DNA from: CAZEHS01 sp964424355
GTDB lineage: Bacteria > Bacillota > Clostridia > Peptostreptococcales > Acidaminobacteraceae
Direction: 5' to 3'
DNA length: 64,000 nt
Assembly: GCA_964424355.1 (NCBI GenBank)
Contig: CAYRIO010000013.1
Coordinates: forward strand, 1 to 64,000
Shown one piece after another: positions 8,160 to 15,927 of this stretch. The position numbers and the translations under genes were made by a program. How positions within the stretch are numbered: position 1 is the stretch's first letter; every line of letters begins with the position of its first letter. The notes beneath the pieces are model-generated. The model was not told where the DNA came from. It ran no database searches and saw nothing but the letters and a program-made list of their open reading frames with translations.

Positions 8160-9362
8160 ATGGAACCCAGACTTTATCATACGGATCCCTATCTGATCGA
8201 GAACACCGCGCTGGTCACCGAGGTTCTGGAATGTGACGGACAGTATCATCTTCAACTGGACGCTTCGCTGTTCTATCCGGAAAGCGGCGGTCAGCCCTGT
8301 GATGCAGGTACTATCGACTCCATCCCCGTCCTGTCCGTATACGAAAACGAATCCGGTATCTATCATGTGCTGGATGTATTGCCCCATACCAACCGCCCAG
8401 TGCCCTGCCGCCTGGATTGGACCCGGAGATTCGATCATATGCAGCAGCATGCCGGTCAACATCTTCTCTCTGCGGTGATGGATCACCTTTATGATGCCGC
8501 TACAGTGGGCTTCAGGCTCACCGATAGCTATGTGACGATTGATTTGGACAAAAAACTGGACGACGAGGAAATCACCGCTGCTGAAACAGAAGCCAATCGC
8601 CTGATTTGGGCCAACAAGCCCATCAAAGCCTATTGGCCGGAACCGGATGCCCTGGCAGCTCTTCCACTCCGGAAACAGCCTCAGGTAACAGAAGATATCC
8701 GGATCATCGAGATTGAGGATTATGATTATTCCCCTTGCTGCGGAACCCACGTAAACCGAACCGGCGAGATCGGCCTTATAAAGATCAACCGGTTTGAAAA
8801 TCACAAGGGGGGTATCCGCCTTGAATTCCGATGCGGCCGCAGAGCACTGGAACAGTTTTCTCTCCTGACCCGGATCACTCAAGCATTGGGCCGAGAGCTT
8901 TCTACCGCCCCAGAATCCCTGATCCCGACTTTTGAAAAATACAGGGACGAGAAAAATCAGATGAAGGATACGATTCAAAAGCTGAATGCCGATTTGCAGA
9001 GCCACGCTGCTGACAGATACTTAAGAACAGCCCAAACCATCAACGGCGTGCGGATCATTGCCGCGATTGAAGAGACTGATTTGAAAGATTTAAAGAACAT
9101 AGCCAGTCAATTGGCTCAGCACACATCGACGGTTGTGATTTTTGGAAGCCGCGCCGGCGAGAAGGCGCAGATCCTTTTACAGTGTTCGCCAGATCTCGAC
9201 TATCTGGATATGAAGGCTGTCTTCACCGCTGTGGCCCCTCTGATCAACGCCCGGGGCGGCGGCAGCAAAGGCGCCGCTCAAGGCGGCGGAGACGGGACCG
9301 AAGCGTTAGCCGACTGTATGGATCAAGCGCTGGGGCTGATAAAAACATCAATACCTGCGTAA
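8160..9362 (+). CDS. AlaX-like alanyl-tRNA editing protein with DHHA1 domain
   Basis: A protein of 400 residues resembling the C-terminal half of alanyl-tRNA synthetase. An N-terminal beta-barrel region carries YPESGGQPCD, then the editing-site zinc ligands HMQQHAGQHLLSA (about 89-101) and CCGTH (about 196-200), a coiled-coil linker, and a C-terminal DHHA1 domain ending in the glycine-rich GGGSKGAAQGGG. Such free-standing proteins (long AlaX type) hydrolyse Ser or Gly wrongly attached to tRNA-Ala. I chose ATG 8160 because AAAGGAG precedes it; the frame stays open upstream but crosses the promoter. Transcribed alone and closed by a strong terminator. Confidence 0.9.
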   Translation: MEPRLYHTDPYLIENTALVTEVLECDGQYHLQLDASLFYPESGGQPCDAGTIDSIPVLSVYENESGIYHVLDVLPHTNRPVPCRLDWTRRFDHMQQHAGQHLLSAVMDHLYDAATVGFRLTDSYVTIDLDKKLDDEEITAAETEANRLIWANKPIKAYWPEPDALAALPLRKQPQVTEDIRIIEIEDYDYSPCCGTHVNRTGEIGLIKINRFENHKGGIRLEFRCGRRALEQFSLLTRITQALGRELSTAPESLIPTFEKYRDEKNQMKDTIQKLNADLQSHAADRYLRTAQTINGVRIIAAIEETDLKDLKNIASQLAQHTSTVVIFGSRAGEKAQILLQCSPDLDYLDMKAVFTAVAPLINARGGGSKGAAQGGGDGTEALADCMDQALGLIKTSIPA

Positions 9363-9380
9363 TGTTTCAGATGCAGCACA

Positions 9381-9413
9381 AAATGCTATCGGGGTGTATC
9401 CGATAGCATTTTT
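9381..9413 (+). terminator. Intrinsic terminator of the AlaX-like gene
   Basis: A perfect stem pairs AAATGCTATCGG (9381-9392) with CCGATAGCATTT (9400-9411) around a seven-base loop and runs into T residues. Confidence 0.92.
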
Positions 9414-9451
9414 CATGTCCGGGTTCGCTTTATTTCTCACCCGAACCCCAT

Positions 9452-9484
9452 AAAAAAAAAGGGATGCCGAAGCATCCCTTTTTT
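9452..9484 (-). terminator. Bidirectional intrinsic terminator after the amino acid permease gene
   Basis: GGGATGC (9461-9467) pairs with GCATCCC (9472-9478) around CGAA. An A-run lies to the left and a T-run to the right, so it works on both strands. A second hairpin, GGGTTCG/CGAACCC, lies just before it at 9421-9448. Confidence 0.9.
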
Positions 9485-9493
9485 AAAATTCAA

Positions 9494-10879
9494 TTATGCA
9501 ACATTCTTCTTGTTCAGTGTGCTGTGCTTTGCACCGTACAGGAAGTATACGCCCAGACCGACGATGCTGTAGACGATGAAGTCTGTCCATGTTGCAGCAT
9601 CAAAACCGGACATGATGAACAGTGCGCCGATGATGGTCAGGATTGGTGTGAAAGGAACGCCTGGGCAACGGAACTTACGCTCAGCGTTAGGCATTGTTTT
9701 ACGAAGAACCAGGATTGCCAGAGATACAGCAGCGAATACTGCCAGACAACCGATACTGGAAATGTTGATCAGGCGATCCAGTGGCAGGAAGCCAGCCATC
9801 AATACTGTAGCAGCACCAGTGATGATTGTGCATTTGCCAGGTGTGCGGTTTTTCTCGTTGATTTCGGAGAAGATCTTTGGCAGCATACCGTCACGGGACA
9901 TAACCATGAAGATACGAACCTGACCGTACATAGTAACCAACAGAGTGGAGATCATACCGATAACAGCACCAGCGCCAACCATTTGAGCGCCCCATGTGAT
10001 ACCGATGTTAGAAAGAGCGCCAGGAATAGCGTTGCTTGGATCGATTGTTTCGTAAGGCATCATACCAGTAAGCGTAACTGCAACTGCAAGGTACAGGATA
10101 ATGATTGCTACCATACAGATGATCAGGCCTCGCGGCATGTCTCTTGCAGGATTTTCAGTTTCTTCAGCAGCTGTGGAAACCGCGTCAAAACCAATGTAAG
10201 CGAAGAAGATAGTGGCAGTACCAGCAACAACGCCGGAGAAGCCGTGTGGCATAAAGGGCACATAGTTGGCAGGGTTAATGTGCGTGGAGCCGAGGACAAC
10301 GAACAAACAAATAACTGTGAATTTGATTGCTACGATGATGTTGTTGACCTTGGCGCTCTCGGATACACCGACATAAAGCAACCAAGTCAGCAGAATCGTA
10401 ATCGTAACAGCTGGAAGGTCCATGATTCCGCCCTTAAGGGTAGCGGTTGTCAGGGATTCCGGAAGGTTGATGTTAGCGGTAGCCAACATTCCGACAAGTG
10501 TACCGGACCAGCCGGATGCAACTGCGGCGCCGGAGATCAGGTATACTGTCATCAGCTGCCAACCCATGAACCATGCGAAGATTTCCCCGAAAGCGATGTA
10601 ACAATAGGAATAAGTGCTGCCAGATACCGGGAACATCGTTGCAAGTTCTGAGTAAGTCAGTGCACACAAGCCGCTGACGATTGCTGCGAGGATGTAAGAA
10701 AGTGTGATACCAGGACCAGCCTTCAGTGCGCCTGCACCAGTAGCAACGAATACGCCGGTTCCAACTACGGAGCCGATCCCCAATGCTGCCAAGTCAAAAG
10801 CTGTCAAATTCTTTTTAAGGCCTGTTTCTTCGGCTGCTTTAGTATAATCAGCCAACGTTCGTTTTCTGAACATGTCCAT
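9494..10879 (-). CDS. APC-superfamily amino acid permease (cationic amino acid transporter type)
   Basis: 461 residues with about 12 hydrophobic segments. The first membrane segment has GIGSVVGTGVFVATG, the helix-breaking glycine motif of APC transporters, and YSELATMFPVSGSTYSY matches the CAT/YhdG-like group that moves amino acids or polyamines with protons. The substrate cannot be set by eye. The ATG at 10879 follows AGGAGG with a seven-base gap. The coding sequence uses many GCT, GTT and ACC codons, more uniform than its neighbours, suggesting high expression. A leader of up to about 140 bases precedes it, and a bidirectional terminator follows. Confidence 0.88.
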   Translation of the reverse strand: MDMFRKRTLADYTKAAEETGLKKNLTAFDLAALGIGSVVGTGVFVATGAGALKAGPGITLSYILAAIVSGLCALTYSELATMFPVSGSTYSYCYIAFGEIFAWFMGWQLMTVYLISGAAVASGWSGTLVGMLATANINLPESLTTATLKGGIMDLPAVTITILLTWLLYVGVSESAKVNNIIVAIKFTVICLFVVLGSTHINPANYVPFMPHGFSGVVAGTATIFFAYIGFDAVSTAAEETENPARDMPRGLIICMVAIIILYLAVAVTLTGMMPYETIDPSNAIPGALSNIGITWGAQMVGAGAVIGMISTLLVTMYGQVRIFMVMSRDGMLPKIFSEINEKNRTPGKCTIITGAATVLMAGFLPLDRLINISSIGCLAVFAAVSLAILVLRKTMPNAERKFRCPGVPFTPILTIIGALFIMSGFDAATWTDFIVYSIVGLGVYFLYGAKHSTLNKKNVA

Positions 10880-11147
10880 TCAATGTCCTCCTCAAGAATT
10901 TTTTATTGAAAACCGTTATCCCCCTTTGCCAAGGCAACGGTGATCCAATCGCAAATCACTTTGGTTCGCAGTCTGTGAAAACGTTTTTCCGGGACATCGA
11001 AATCCCCGAGTCTCCACTCAGTATAAAAGCAATCTACAACAAAATTCATTTCTGTTCAAAATGATTCAGAATATTTCTTAAAAAAATTCACAATCTTCCG
11101 TTTTTTTCAAGAAAGTCCTCATAATCGCATGATTCAACGTGATAATA
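10880..11147 (-). promoter_or_regulatory. Leader and upstream region of the permease gene; no known riboswitch recognised
   Basis: A -10-like TATACT lies at 11025-11020 (minus strand) with a poor -35, which would give a leader of about 130 bases. The leader holds possible hairpins at 10989-11008 and 10913-10940 (outer pairs CCGTT/AACGG). I compared it by eye with lysine, c-di-AMP, guanidine and c-di-GMP riboswitch consensus features and found no match. The part from 11030 to 11147 is AT-rich and holds nothing I can name. Confidence 0.4.
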
Positions 11148-11185
11148 CTAAAAAATCAGACTCCTGAATGAATTCAAGAGTCTGA
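11148..11185 (-). terminator. Intrinsic terminator of the small membrane protein gene
   Basis: TCAGACTC and GAGTCTGA pair, extended by TGAAT/ATTCA after one mismatch (11156-11185). On the minus strand it is followed by TTTTTTAG. Confidence 0.9.
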
Positions 11186-11194
11186 CCGAAACCA

Positions 11195-11431
11195 TTACTT
11201 GTTTTGATGGCTTTCTTCTCTCTTCTTGATACGTTTTGCGGCGTTTTTCTCAGCTTTGAAGCTGGTAAATTTTCCGAACACATCAATAAAGTACAAAATG
11301 AACAGGATGATTGAGAATGCCATCACGAGATCCCCGATGCCAAATTGCTTCTTGAACCCGGCAAGCGCCGCTGTCCCCACCGCTGCCATAACGATATTGC
11401 CAATCATAGGATTCTTAAGATTCAATTTCAT
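11195..11431 (-). CDS. Small membrane protein of unknown function (78 aa)
   Basis: 78 residues with two hydrophobic segments: residues about 8-27 (MIGNIVMAAVGTAALAGF) and 33-52 (LVMAFSIILFILYFIDVFGK). A basic, charged tail follows (KAEKNAAKRIKKREESHQNK). The N-terminus is probably anchored in the membrane with the tail in the cytosol. The ATG at 11431 is preceded by AGCAGGGGCGTT. It has its own strong terminator, which supports it being real. A TATAAT lies at 11508-11503 on the minus strand. I recognise no family. Confidence 0.72.
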   Translation of the reverse strand: MKLNLKNPMIGNIVMAAVGTAALAGFKKQFGIGDLVMAFSIILFILYFIDVFGKFTSFKAEKNAAKRIKKREESHQNK

Positions 11432-11579
11432 AACGCCCCTGCTTTCTTGAATTTTGAATGGAATCCGACAAAGGTAGGAGCAGATTCCTCAATGCTTTTT
11501 TCATTATACCCGATAACAGGCTTCTACGATATCCCCAAGCATCAAAAAAAGTTTTGTGCGGATCACACGACATAATCAA

Positions 11580-12539
11580 TTAGCGCAGTGCGGTTTGGTC
11601 AATATATCGCAGAACCGCACGAAGTGCATCCTTAAACCGTTTTTCGCTCAGATCTGGAAGCGCGTTCACCGAACTGCCGGTAGGATCACTGCTCAGCTGC
11701 GCCGCCACGATTTTGTTTTCTGCAAGAATAGGTACTGCCCCTTGGGCGATTGTGCCCTTTTCCACTGCAATATCCACATCCGCTGCACAGACGGCGAAGC
11801 GATCCAGGATCAGCATGCCATAGCGGTCATCCTGAACAATGCTGAGCGACAACGGCTTATCATTGTTGCGGCCCAGATCATCCAGGTAAACCACTTTCAT
11901 CTTTTCAATCGGATAGAGGGAATGGGCCGCGAAATAAGCAGCCCCAGCATTCTTTTGATAATGACCGTTGACCGCGACAAAAATAAGGGTCTTTTTCGGC
12001 TTGATCTTACCACCCTTCCCCTGTGTCATAACGGTGGCAGTCTCCAGCATCGTGGCAATACCGGTTGCGCCCGTCAGCGCTTCCTCTGGTGTCGAACCGC
12101 TTTTAGAGTCAAAATGAGCCATGATCACAAGACTTTCAGCATTTTTCCCTTTTGAGCCTGGCAATATGCCAATGACATTGCTTTGTCCCGCTGAAACACC
12201 CTGTAAAAAGTTCGGACTGCCTTCCGGCTTATCCAAACCCAATTTTTCGAATTGTGCCGCAATGTATTCTGCCGCTTCCTGATTGCCTGCAGCCCCTGCA
12301 CTCTTGTCATCCATTGCCGATTCGTCTGTTAGAGCCTGAATGGTTTCCATCACCCGCGCAGTTTGAATATCCTTGTCGAATCGATAACCGATCCACTGGT
12401 GCAGATTGAACATCACAACCGCAAGTGCTATTCCGACCAAAAATACTGCGATCCCTTTAAAATTCACTGTGAGCCCCCGTTTGTCTGTTGTGTCATCTGC
12501 TGAAAAGATTCGTACTTGTACTGCATTTGTACTGATCAT
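11580..12539 (-). CDS. M28-peptidase-like membrane-anchored protein with lost metal ligands
   Basis: 319 residues. A membrane helix at about 28-47 follows a short cytosolic start, placing the rest outside. The body has the M28 aminopeptidase order: NVIGILPGSK, VIMAHFDS (H142, D144), a GATGIATMLE segment where active enzymes have GAxDNASG, FVAVNGHYQKNAGAAYF where they have the Glu-Glu pair, and VVYLDDLGRN. The bridging Asp and catalytic Glu-Glu are replaced, so it is probably not an active peptidase. I kept ATG 12539; no good ribosome site precedes it. A GTG at about residue 26 follows GGGGGCTCACA and is an alternative. Confidence 0.75.
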   Translation of the reverse strand: MISTNAVQVRIFSADDTTDKRGLTVNFKGIAVFLVGIALAVVMFNLHQWIGYRFDKDIQTARVMETIQALTDESAMDDKSAGAAGNQEAAEYIAAQFEKLGLDKPEGSPNFLQGVSAGQSNVIGILPGSKGKNAESLVIMAHFDSKSGSTPEEALTGATGIATMLETATVMTQGKGGKIKPKKTLIFVAVNGHYQKNAGAAYFAAHSLYPIEKMKVVYLDDLGRNNDKPLSLSIVQDDRYGMLILDRFAVCAADVDIAVEKGTIAQGAVPILAENKIVAAQLSSDPTGSSVNALPDLSEKRFKDALRAVLRYIDQTALR

Positions 12540-12604
12540 ATAACGAATTCGACAGGAATGGATTATTTCCTTCTTTTCAGGTGCCCGTACTCATGGGCTG
12601 ACAC

Positions 12605-13576
12605 TTACATCCGAGCGATAATCTCTTTATAGTTCTCCAGCATTGCTGCCCCCAGCATGACCCCTGCGCTCCCCAGCTGGGCGACCCGCAGTTCGGGCAT
12701 CTCAACGTGGCGGCTGTATATCCGTTCCAGCATGAGCACCTTCAAGGGTTTTAACAGCGAATCTCCCAGTTTGCTCAGTTCTCCACCAATCACAATGGCT
12801 TTGGGCATAATCACATGAATCACATTAACCAATCCCTCAGCCACATATTCAAGATATTGCAGGAATACGGCCTTGCCGACATCATCTCCAGCTTTATAAG
12901 CTTCATAGGCGGTCAGTTCGGTTATTTTGTTCAGATCCCCACCCACGAAGCCATGAATCATTGACTGCGGATTCTTCTGGGCCGCTTCCCGGGTTTGCCT
13001 GATCAGCGCCGCCCCGGAAGCATACGCCTCCCAACAACCCTTTCGGCCGCAGGTACAGGGCTCACCATTCATCCCGATGACCATGTGCCCCAATTCGCCG
13101 CCGGCATGGTTGAATCCGCTGTAAATTTCGCCCCGCAGGATAATGCCCCCGCCGATGCCGTTTCCCAGCCGGATGGTTATGGAATTATCCACATCTTCCG
13201 CGGCGCCGATAACATTCTCTGCCAAGGCGGCACAGTTTGCGTCATTCTCGATGTATACCGGCAGGTTGATATGCTGCTGAAGTTCTTGCCGAAGCGGCGT
13301 ATTGTTGAAATTCAAGGTATAGTTCCGAACGATAAGCCCGCGCTCGGTGTCCGGAAGGCCAGGACAGCCAATCCCAATGTATCGGACATCCTTAAGACTG
13401 ATTGTTTCTGCCATCAGAATCCGTTCAACCAGCACGGCAATATCTGCCACGATTTTCTGATAGGGTTCTCCTTTTGGTGTGGGCATAGAATCTTTTCGGA
13501 TCAACCGTCCGTTTTTATCCACGACCCCCGCTGTCAGCCGGTTTACTCCCAGCTTCACCCCTATGGTGTATTTCAT
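12605..13576 (-). CDS. ROK-family protein (glucokinase-like) with altered phosphate loop
   Basis: 323 residues, the length of ROK sugar kinases, without the N-terminal HTH of ROK repressors. The family zinc signature is complete: GELGHM, then CTCGRKGCWEAYASG. NDANCAALAE supplies the sugar-binding and catalytic Asp region. The first loop is unusual: active kinases read DxGGT, but here the protein has GVKLGVNRL, with Lys8 at the Asp position and Val-Asn for Gly-Thr. Sugar phosphorylation may be weak or absent. The ATG at 13576 follows GAGGAGGAAAACCG. It is 28 bases downstream of the kimA-like gene and probably cotranscribed with it. Confidence 0.82.
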   Translation of the reverse strand: MKYTIGVKLGVNRLTAGVVDKNGRLIRKDSMPTPKGEPYQKIVADIAVLVERILMAETISLKDVRYIGIGCPGLPDTERGLIVRNYTLNFNNTPLRQELQQHINLPVYIENDANCAALAENVIGAAEDVDNSITIRLGNGIGGGIILRGEIYSGFNHAGGELGHMVIGMNGEPCTCGRKGCWEAYASGAALIRQTREAAQKNPQSMIHGFVGGDLNKITELTAYEAYKAGDDVGKAVFLQYLEYVAEGLVNVIHVIMPKAIVIGGELSKLGDSLLKPLKVLMLERIYSRHVEMPELRVAQLGSAGVMLGAAMLENYKEIIARM

Positions 13577-13604
13577 CGGTTTTCCTCCTCATAATGAATG
13601 CAAT

Positions 13605-15470
13605 CTACCTGATCTCAGAATCTCCCATGACCAACACGTCATCTTTAAGCTGCAATGGCATGATAGAGACAACAATGTGCTTATGCTTCATCAGCTGCTT
13701 CTCGATATAAAGCAGGGTGTTGTTGTGCAGGTACTTGTGCCACCACTTCCTGACGATGAACTGTGGCAAGATGACGGTGATCATATCCCCTGGAAGATAA
13801 TCATAGTCGGCGGATTCGATGTACTTCAGCAAAGGTTCCACAACTTTGCGGTAAGGCGAATATTTAATGATCAGGGTGATATCGGTATCCAGCTGATCGT
13901 ATTTTTCCCGAAATTTCTTTCCTTCTTCACCGTCGATGACAACGCTGAAGGCCGTGACATTTTCTGAAATGGTCCGGGCGTAGCGCAGTGCCCGGAGGCT
14001 GGCCTTGTTGATACTCTCGATGGGGACAATGACACGGTTCTGATAACCAGCTTTAGATGCCTTGTATGCATCCAACTCTTCCGGTTTCAGCTTCAGCTGC
14101 TTCAACACCGCTTCATAATGCCGCTTCACCTTCATCATGACATAGATCATGATGGGAATCAGGAAAACAACCAACCATGCACCTTCATGGAACTTTGTGA
14201 CAGCGATGATTACAACCACGATAGCGGTGATGACACCGCCAGTGCCGTTAATGATCGCTTTAGGCAGCCAGTGCCCCTCCCGATGTCGGATCCACTTCAT
14301 AAACATGCCCCCCTGGGACAGGGAAAAGGAAATGAACACACCGATGGCATAGAGGCCGATCAGAGACGACACGCTGGCGTTGAAGGCAATGATCAGGACA
14401 ATCGCAATGGCTGACAGCGAAACAATCCCGTTGTCATAGCTCAGTCGATCCCCCCGCTTGCTGAGTTGGCGCGGAGCAAAGCCTTCCCTGGCCATGATGG
14501 AGATCAGCATCGGGAATGCGGAATAGGCCGTATTAGCCGCTAGGATCAGGATAATGAAAATAGTCGTGGCAACGGTGTACAGCATGAACCCATTGCCAAA
14601 AACCTCCTTGGCGATGAGAATCAGCATGGCATCCTCACCGGGAACAACATGGTAATAATTCGCCAGCATCGAGGTGCCGCCGAACAGCACCAGTATGATC
14701 AGGGCCAGGAGGACCAAAACACGCTTTGCATATTTAGTAGAAGGACTCTTGAAGTTGGGAACGGCATTGCTGATTGCTTCAACCCCAGTCAGTGCGGTAC
14801 AGCCACAGGCAAATGCCGTGAGCATCACCAGCAGGGTCATGGGCTTTGCCGCCGGCAGGATCGGTTCTGGGGGAACATAGCCGGTCTTCAGCTTGATGAA
14901 GCCGCAGATAATCAGAGCAAGGATCGCAAGAATGAATGCATATGCCGGAAAAGCGAAAATCTTGGATGATTCTTGAACACCCCGTAGGTTCACGAGCATC
15001 AGCAATAAGATCAGCACGACACAAATAACAACCGCGTATGGTTTCAAATGACCCCATGTGGAGGTGATTTGCTCGACACCGGAGGCAACGCTGACAGCTA
15101 CCGTCAAAACGTAGTTTACGGCCAGGGCTGCTCCAGCAGTGACCCCAGGGATGATGCCGATGTTTTCCTTTGCAACAATGTAAGCGCCACCGCCGCTGGG
15201 ATAATTATCAATGGTTTGCCGGTATGAGAGCACCAGGATGCCCATCAGCAAAATAATGGCTGTCGTCAGAGCATTGAGCTTACCATAGGCAGCTATCCCT
15301 GCAACTGGAATCAGGATTGCCAGCATCTCCTGCCCTGCGTAGGCTACAGAGGAAATCGCATCACTGGATAAGATCGGCAAACCATAGAATATGCCGAATT
15401 TCTCACCATCAAGAGCTTCATTTTTAAGCGGTTTTCCGATAAAGAACCGTTTGATCTGCTTAATCAACAT
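13605..15470 (-). CDS. kimA: KimA-type (APC superfamily) potassium transporter
   Basis: 621 residues. A hydrophobic region of about 12 segments is followed by a cytosolic domain of roughly 160 residues. The start KRFFIGKPLKNEAL, then LSSDAISSVAYAGQEML and YPSGGGAYIVAKENIG, match B. subtilis KimA (YdaO) as I remember it; KimA takes up potassium with protons and is inhibited by c-di-AMP. In B. subtilis a c-di-AMP riboswitch precedes the gene. Here the promoter lies only about 45 bases from the start, leaving no room for one. The ATG at 15470 follows CAGGTGGAATGA. An amino acid substrate remains a lesser alternative. Confidence 0.82.
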   Translation of the reverse strand: MLIKQIKRFFIGKPLKNEALDGEKFGIFYGLPILSSDAISSVAYAGQEMLAILIPVAGIAAYGKLNALTTAIILLMGILVLSYRQTIDNYPSGGGAYIVAKENIGIIPGVTAGAALAVNYVLTVAVSVASGVEQITSTWGHLKPYAVVICVVLILLLMLVNLRGVQESSKIFAFPAYAFILAILALIICGFIKLKTGYVPPEPILPAAKPMTLLVMLTAFACGCTALTGVEAISNAVPNFKSPSTKYAKRVLVLLALIILVLFGGTSMLANYYHVVPGEDAMLILIAKEVFGNGFMLYTVATTIFIILILAANTAYSAFPMLISIMAREGFAPRQLSKRGDRLSYDNGIVSLSAIAIVLIIAFNASVSSLIGLYAIGVFISFSLSQGGMFMKWIRHREGHWLPKAIINGTGGVITAIVVVIIAVTKFHEGAWLVVFLIPIMIYVMMKVKRHYEAVLKQLKLKPEELDAYKASKAGYQNRVIVPIESINKASLRALRYARTISENVTAFSVVIDGEEGKKFREKYDQLDTDITLIIKYSPYRKVVEPLLKYIESADYDYLPGDMITVILPQFIVRKWWHKYLHNNTLLYIEKQLMKHKHIVVSIMPLQLKDDVLVMGDSEIR

Positions 15471-15508
15471 TCATTCCACCTGATCCTGATTTTTTTTGCT
15501 AACGTCCT

Positions 15509-15537
15509 ATTATAATCCTTACAGTAGTACCCTGCAA
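15509..15537 (-). promoter_or_regulatory. Sigma-A promoter of the kimA-like gene
   Basis: On the minus strand, -35 TTGCAG (15537-15532) and -10 TATAAT (15514-15509) are separated by 17 bases. The predicted leader is only about 35 bases. Confidence 0.8.
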
Positions 15538-15715
15538 GACATCGTTCCAACCTTTTTTCAGGCGGTTTCCTGTTTCAGGCCGCACAAATTCAATTAGCAG
15601 TGGATATCGCTTTTCAACCTTAACTCATTCGCTTTTTATCGTTAAAACCATGTATTTAACAGCATGCCCTCTTTCATGACCCTGAGTGATTTTCAAATGT
15701 TTTTAACGGAAATTC
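15538..15715. other. Intergenic stretch between divergent promoters, nothing recognised
   Basis: About 180 bases lie between the kimA-side promoter and the riboswitch promoter. It contains a weak GGCGGTTTCC...GGCCGC hairpin-like patch near 15561-15590 but no ORF, RNA gene or repeat that I can support. Confidence 0.5.
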
Positions 15716-15745
15716 TTGCGTAAACCCTGAGAAACCGGGTATAAT
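15716..15745 (+). promoter_or_regulatory. Promoter of the riboswitch/P-type ATPase unit
   Basis: -35 TTGCGT at 15716-15721 and -10 TATAAT at 15740-15745, 18-base spacer, just upstream of the riboswitch. Confidence 0.78.
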
Positions 15746-15749
15746 ATTT

Positions 15750-15858
15750 CAAGTAGAGGGAGTAACAGTCTGAGCGGGCGAATTGGCCGTTCAGATTACA
15801 AGTCGTCAGTACGGCAGCCATGCTGCCCGATTTGTGATTAAATTGTGAGACTCTGCAC
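15750..15858 (+). promoter_or_regulatory. yybP-ykoY (manganese-sensing) riboswitch
   Basis: The RNA has the conserved pieces of this class: AGAGGGAGTAAC near 15753, GTCGTCAGTACGG near 15802, and GTGAGACTCTGC near 15845 that closes the basal helix with the first element. The 3' strand of the basal helix is also the first half of the terminator, as expected for ligand-dependent antitermination. Members sense Mn2+ and control Mn exporters, TerC-like proteins and P-type ATPases, which fits the downstream gene. Confidence 0.82.
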
Positions 15859-15893
15859 CAATATAACAGGTGCAGAGTCTCTTTTTTATTTTT
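15847..15893 (+). terminator. Riboswitch-controlled intrinsic terminator
   Basis: GAGACTCTGCACC (15847-15859) pairs perfectly with GGTGCAGAGTCTC (15869-15881), followed by TTTTTTATTTTT. It lies between the riboswitch and the ATPase ribosome site. Confidence 0.93.
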
Positions 15894-15927
15894 GGCCTGC
15901 CCTACAATCCCTGAAAGGAGATTCAAC

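Noticed and set aside
8136..9005. Long minus-strand open frame (289 codons) opposite the AlaX-like gene
   Set aside because: It mirrors a gene with clear catalytic motifs, shows no family pattern, and has no ribosome site.
9464..10651. 395-codon plus-strand frame opposite the amino acid permease
   Set aside because: The composition is rich in Cys, His, Asn and Gln, as expected from the complement of a hydrophobic gene. No start signal.
15471..15715. c-di-AMP riboswitch upstream of the kimA-like gene
   Set aside because: A good promoter lies about 45 bases from the start codon, and the conserved ydaO elements are not visible.
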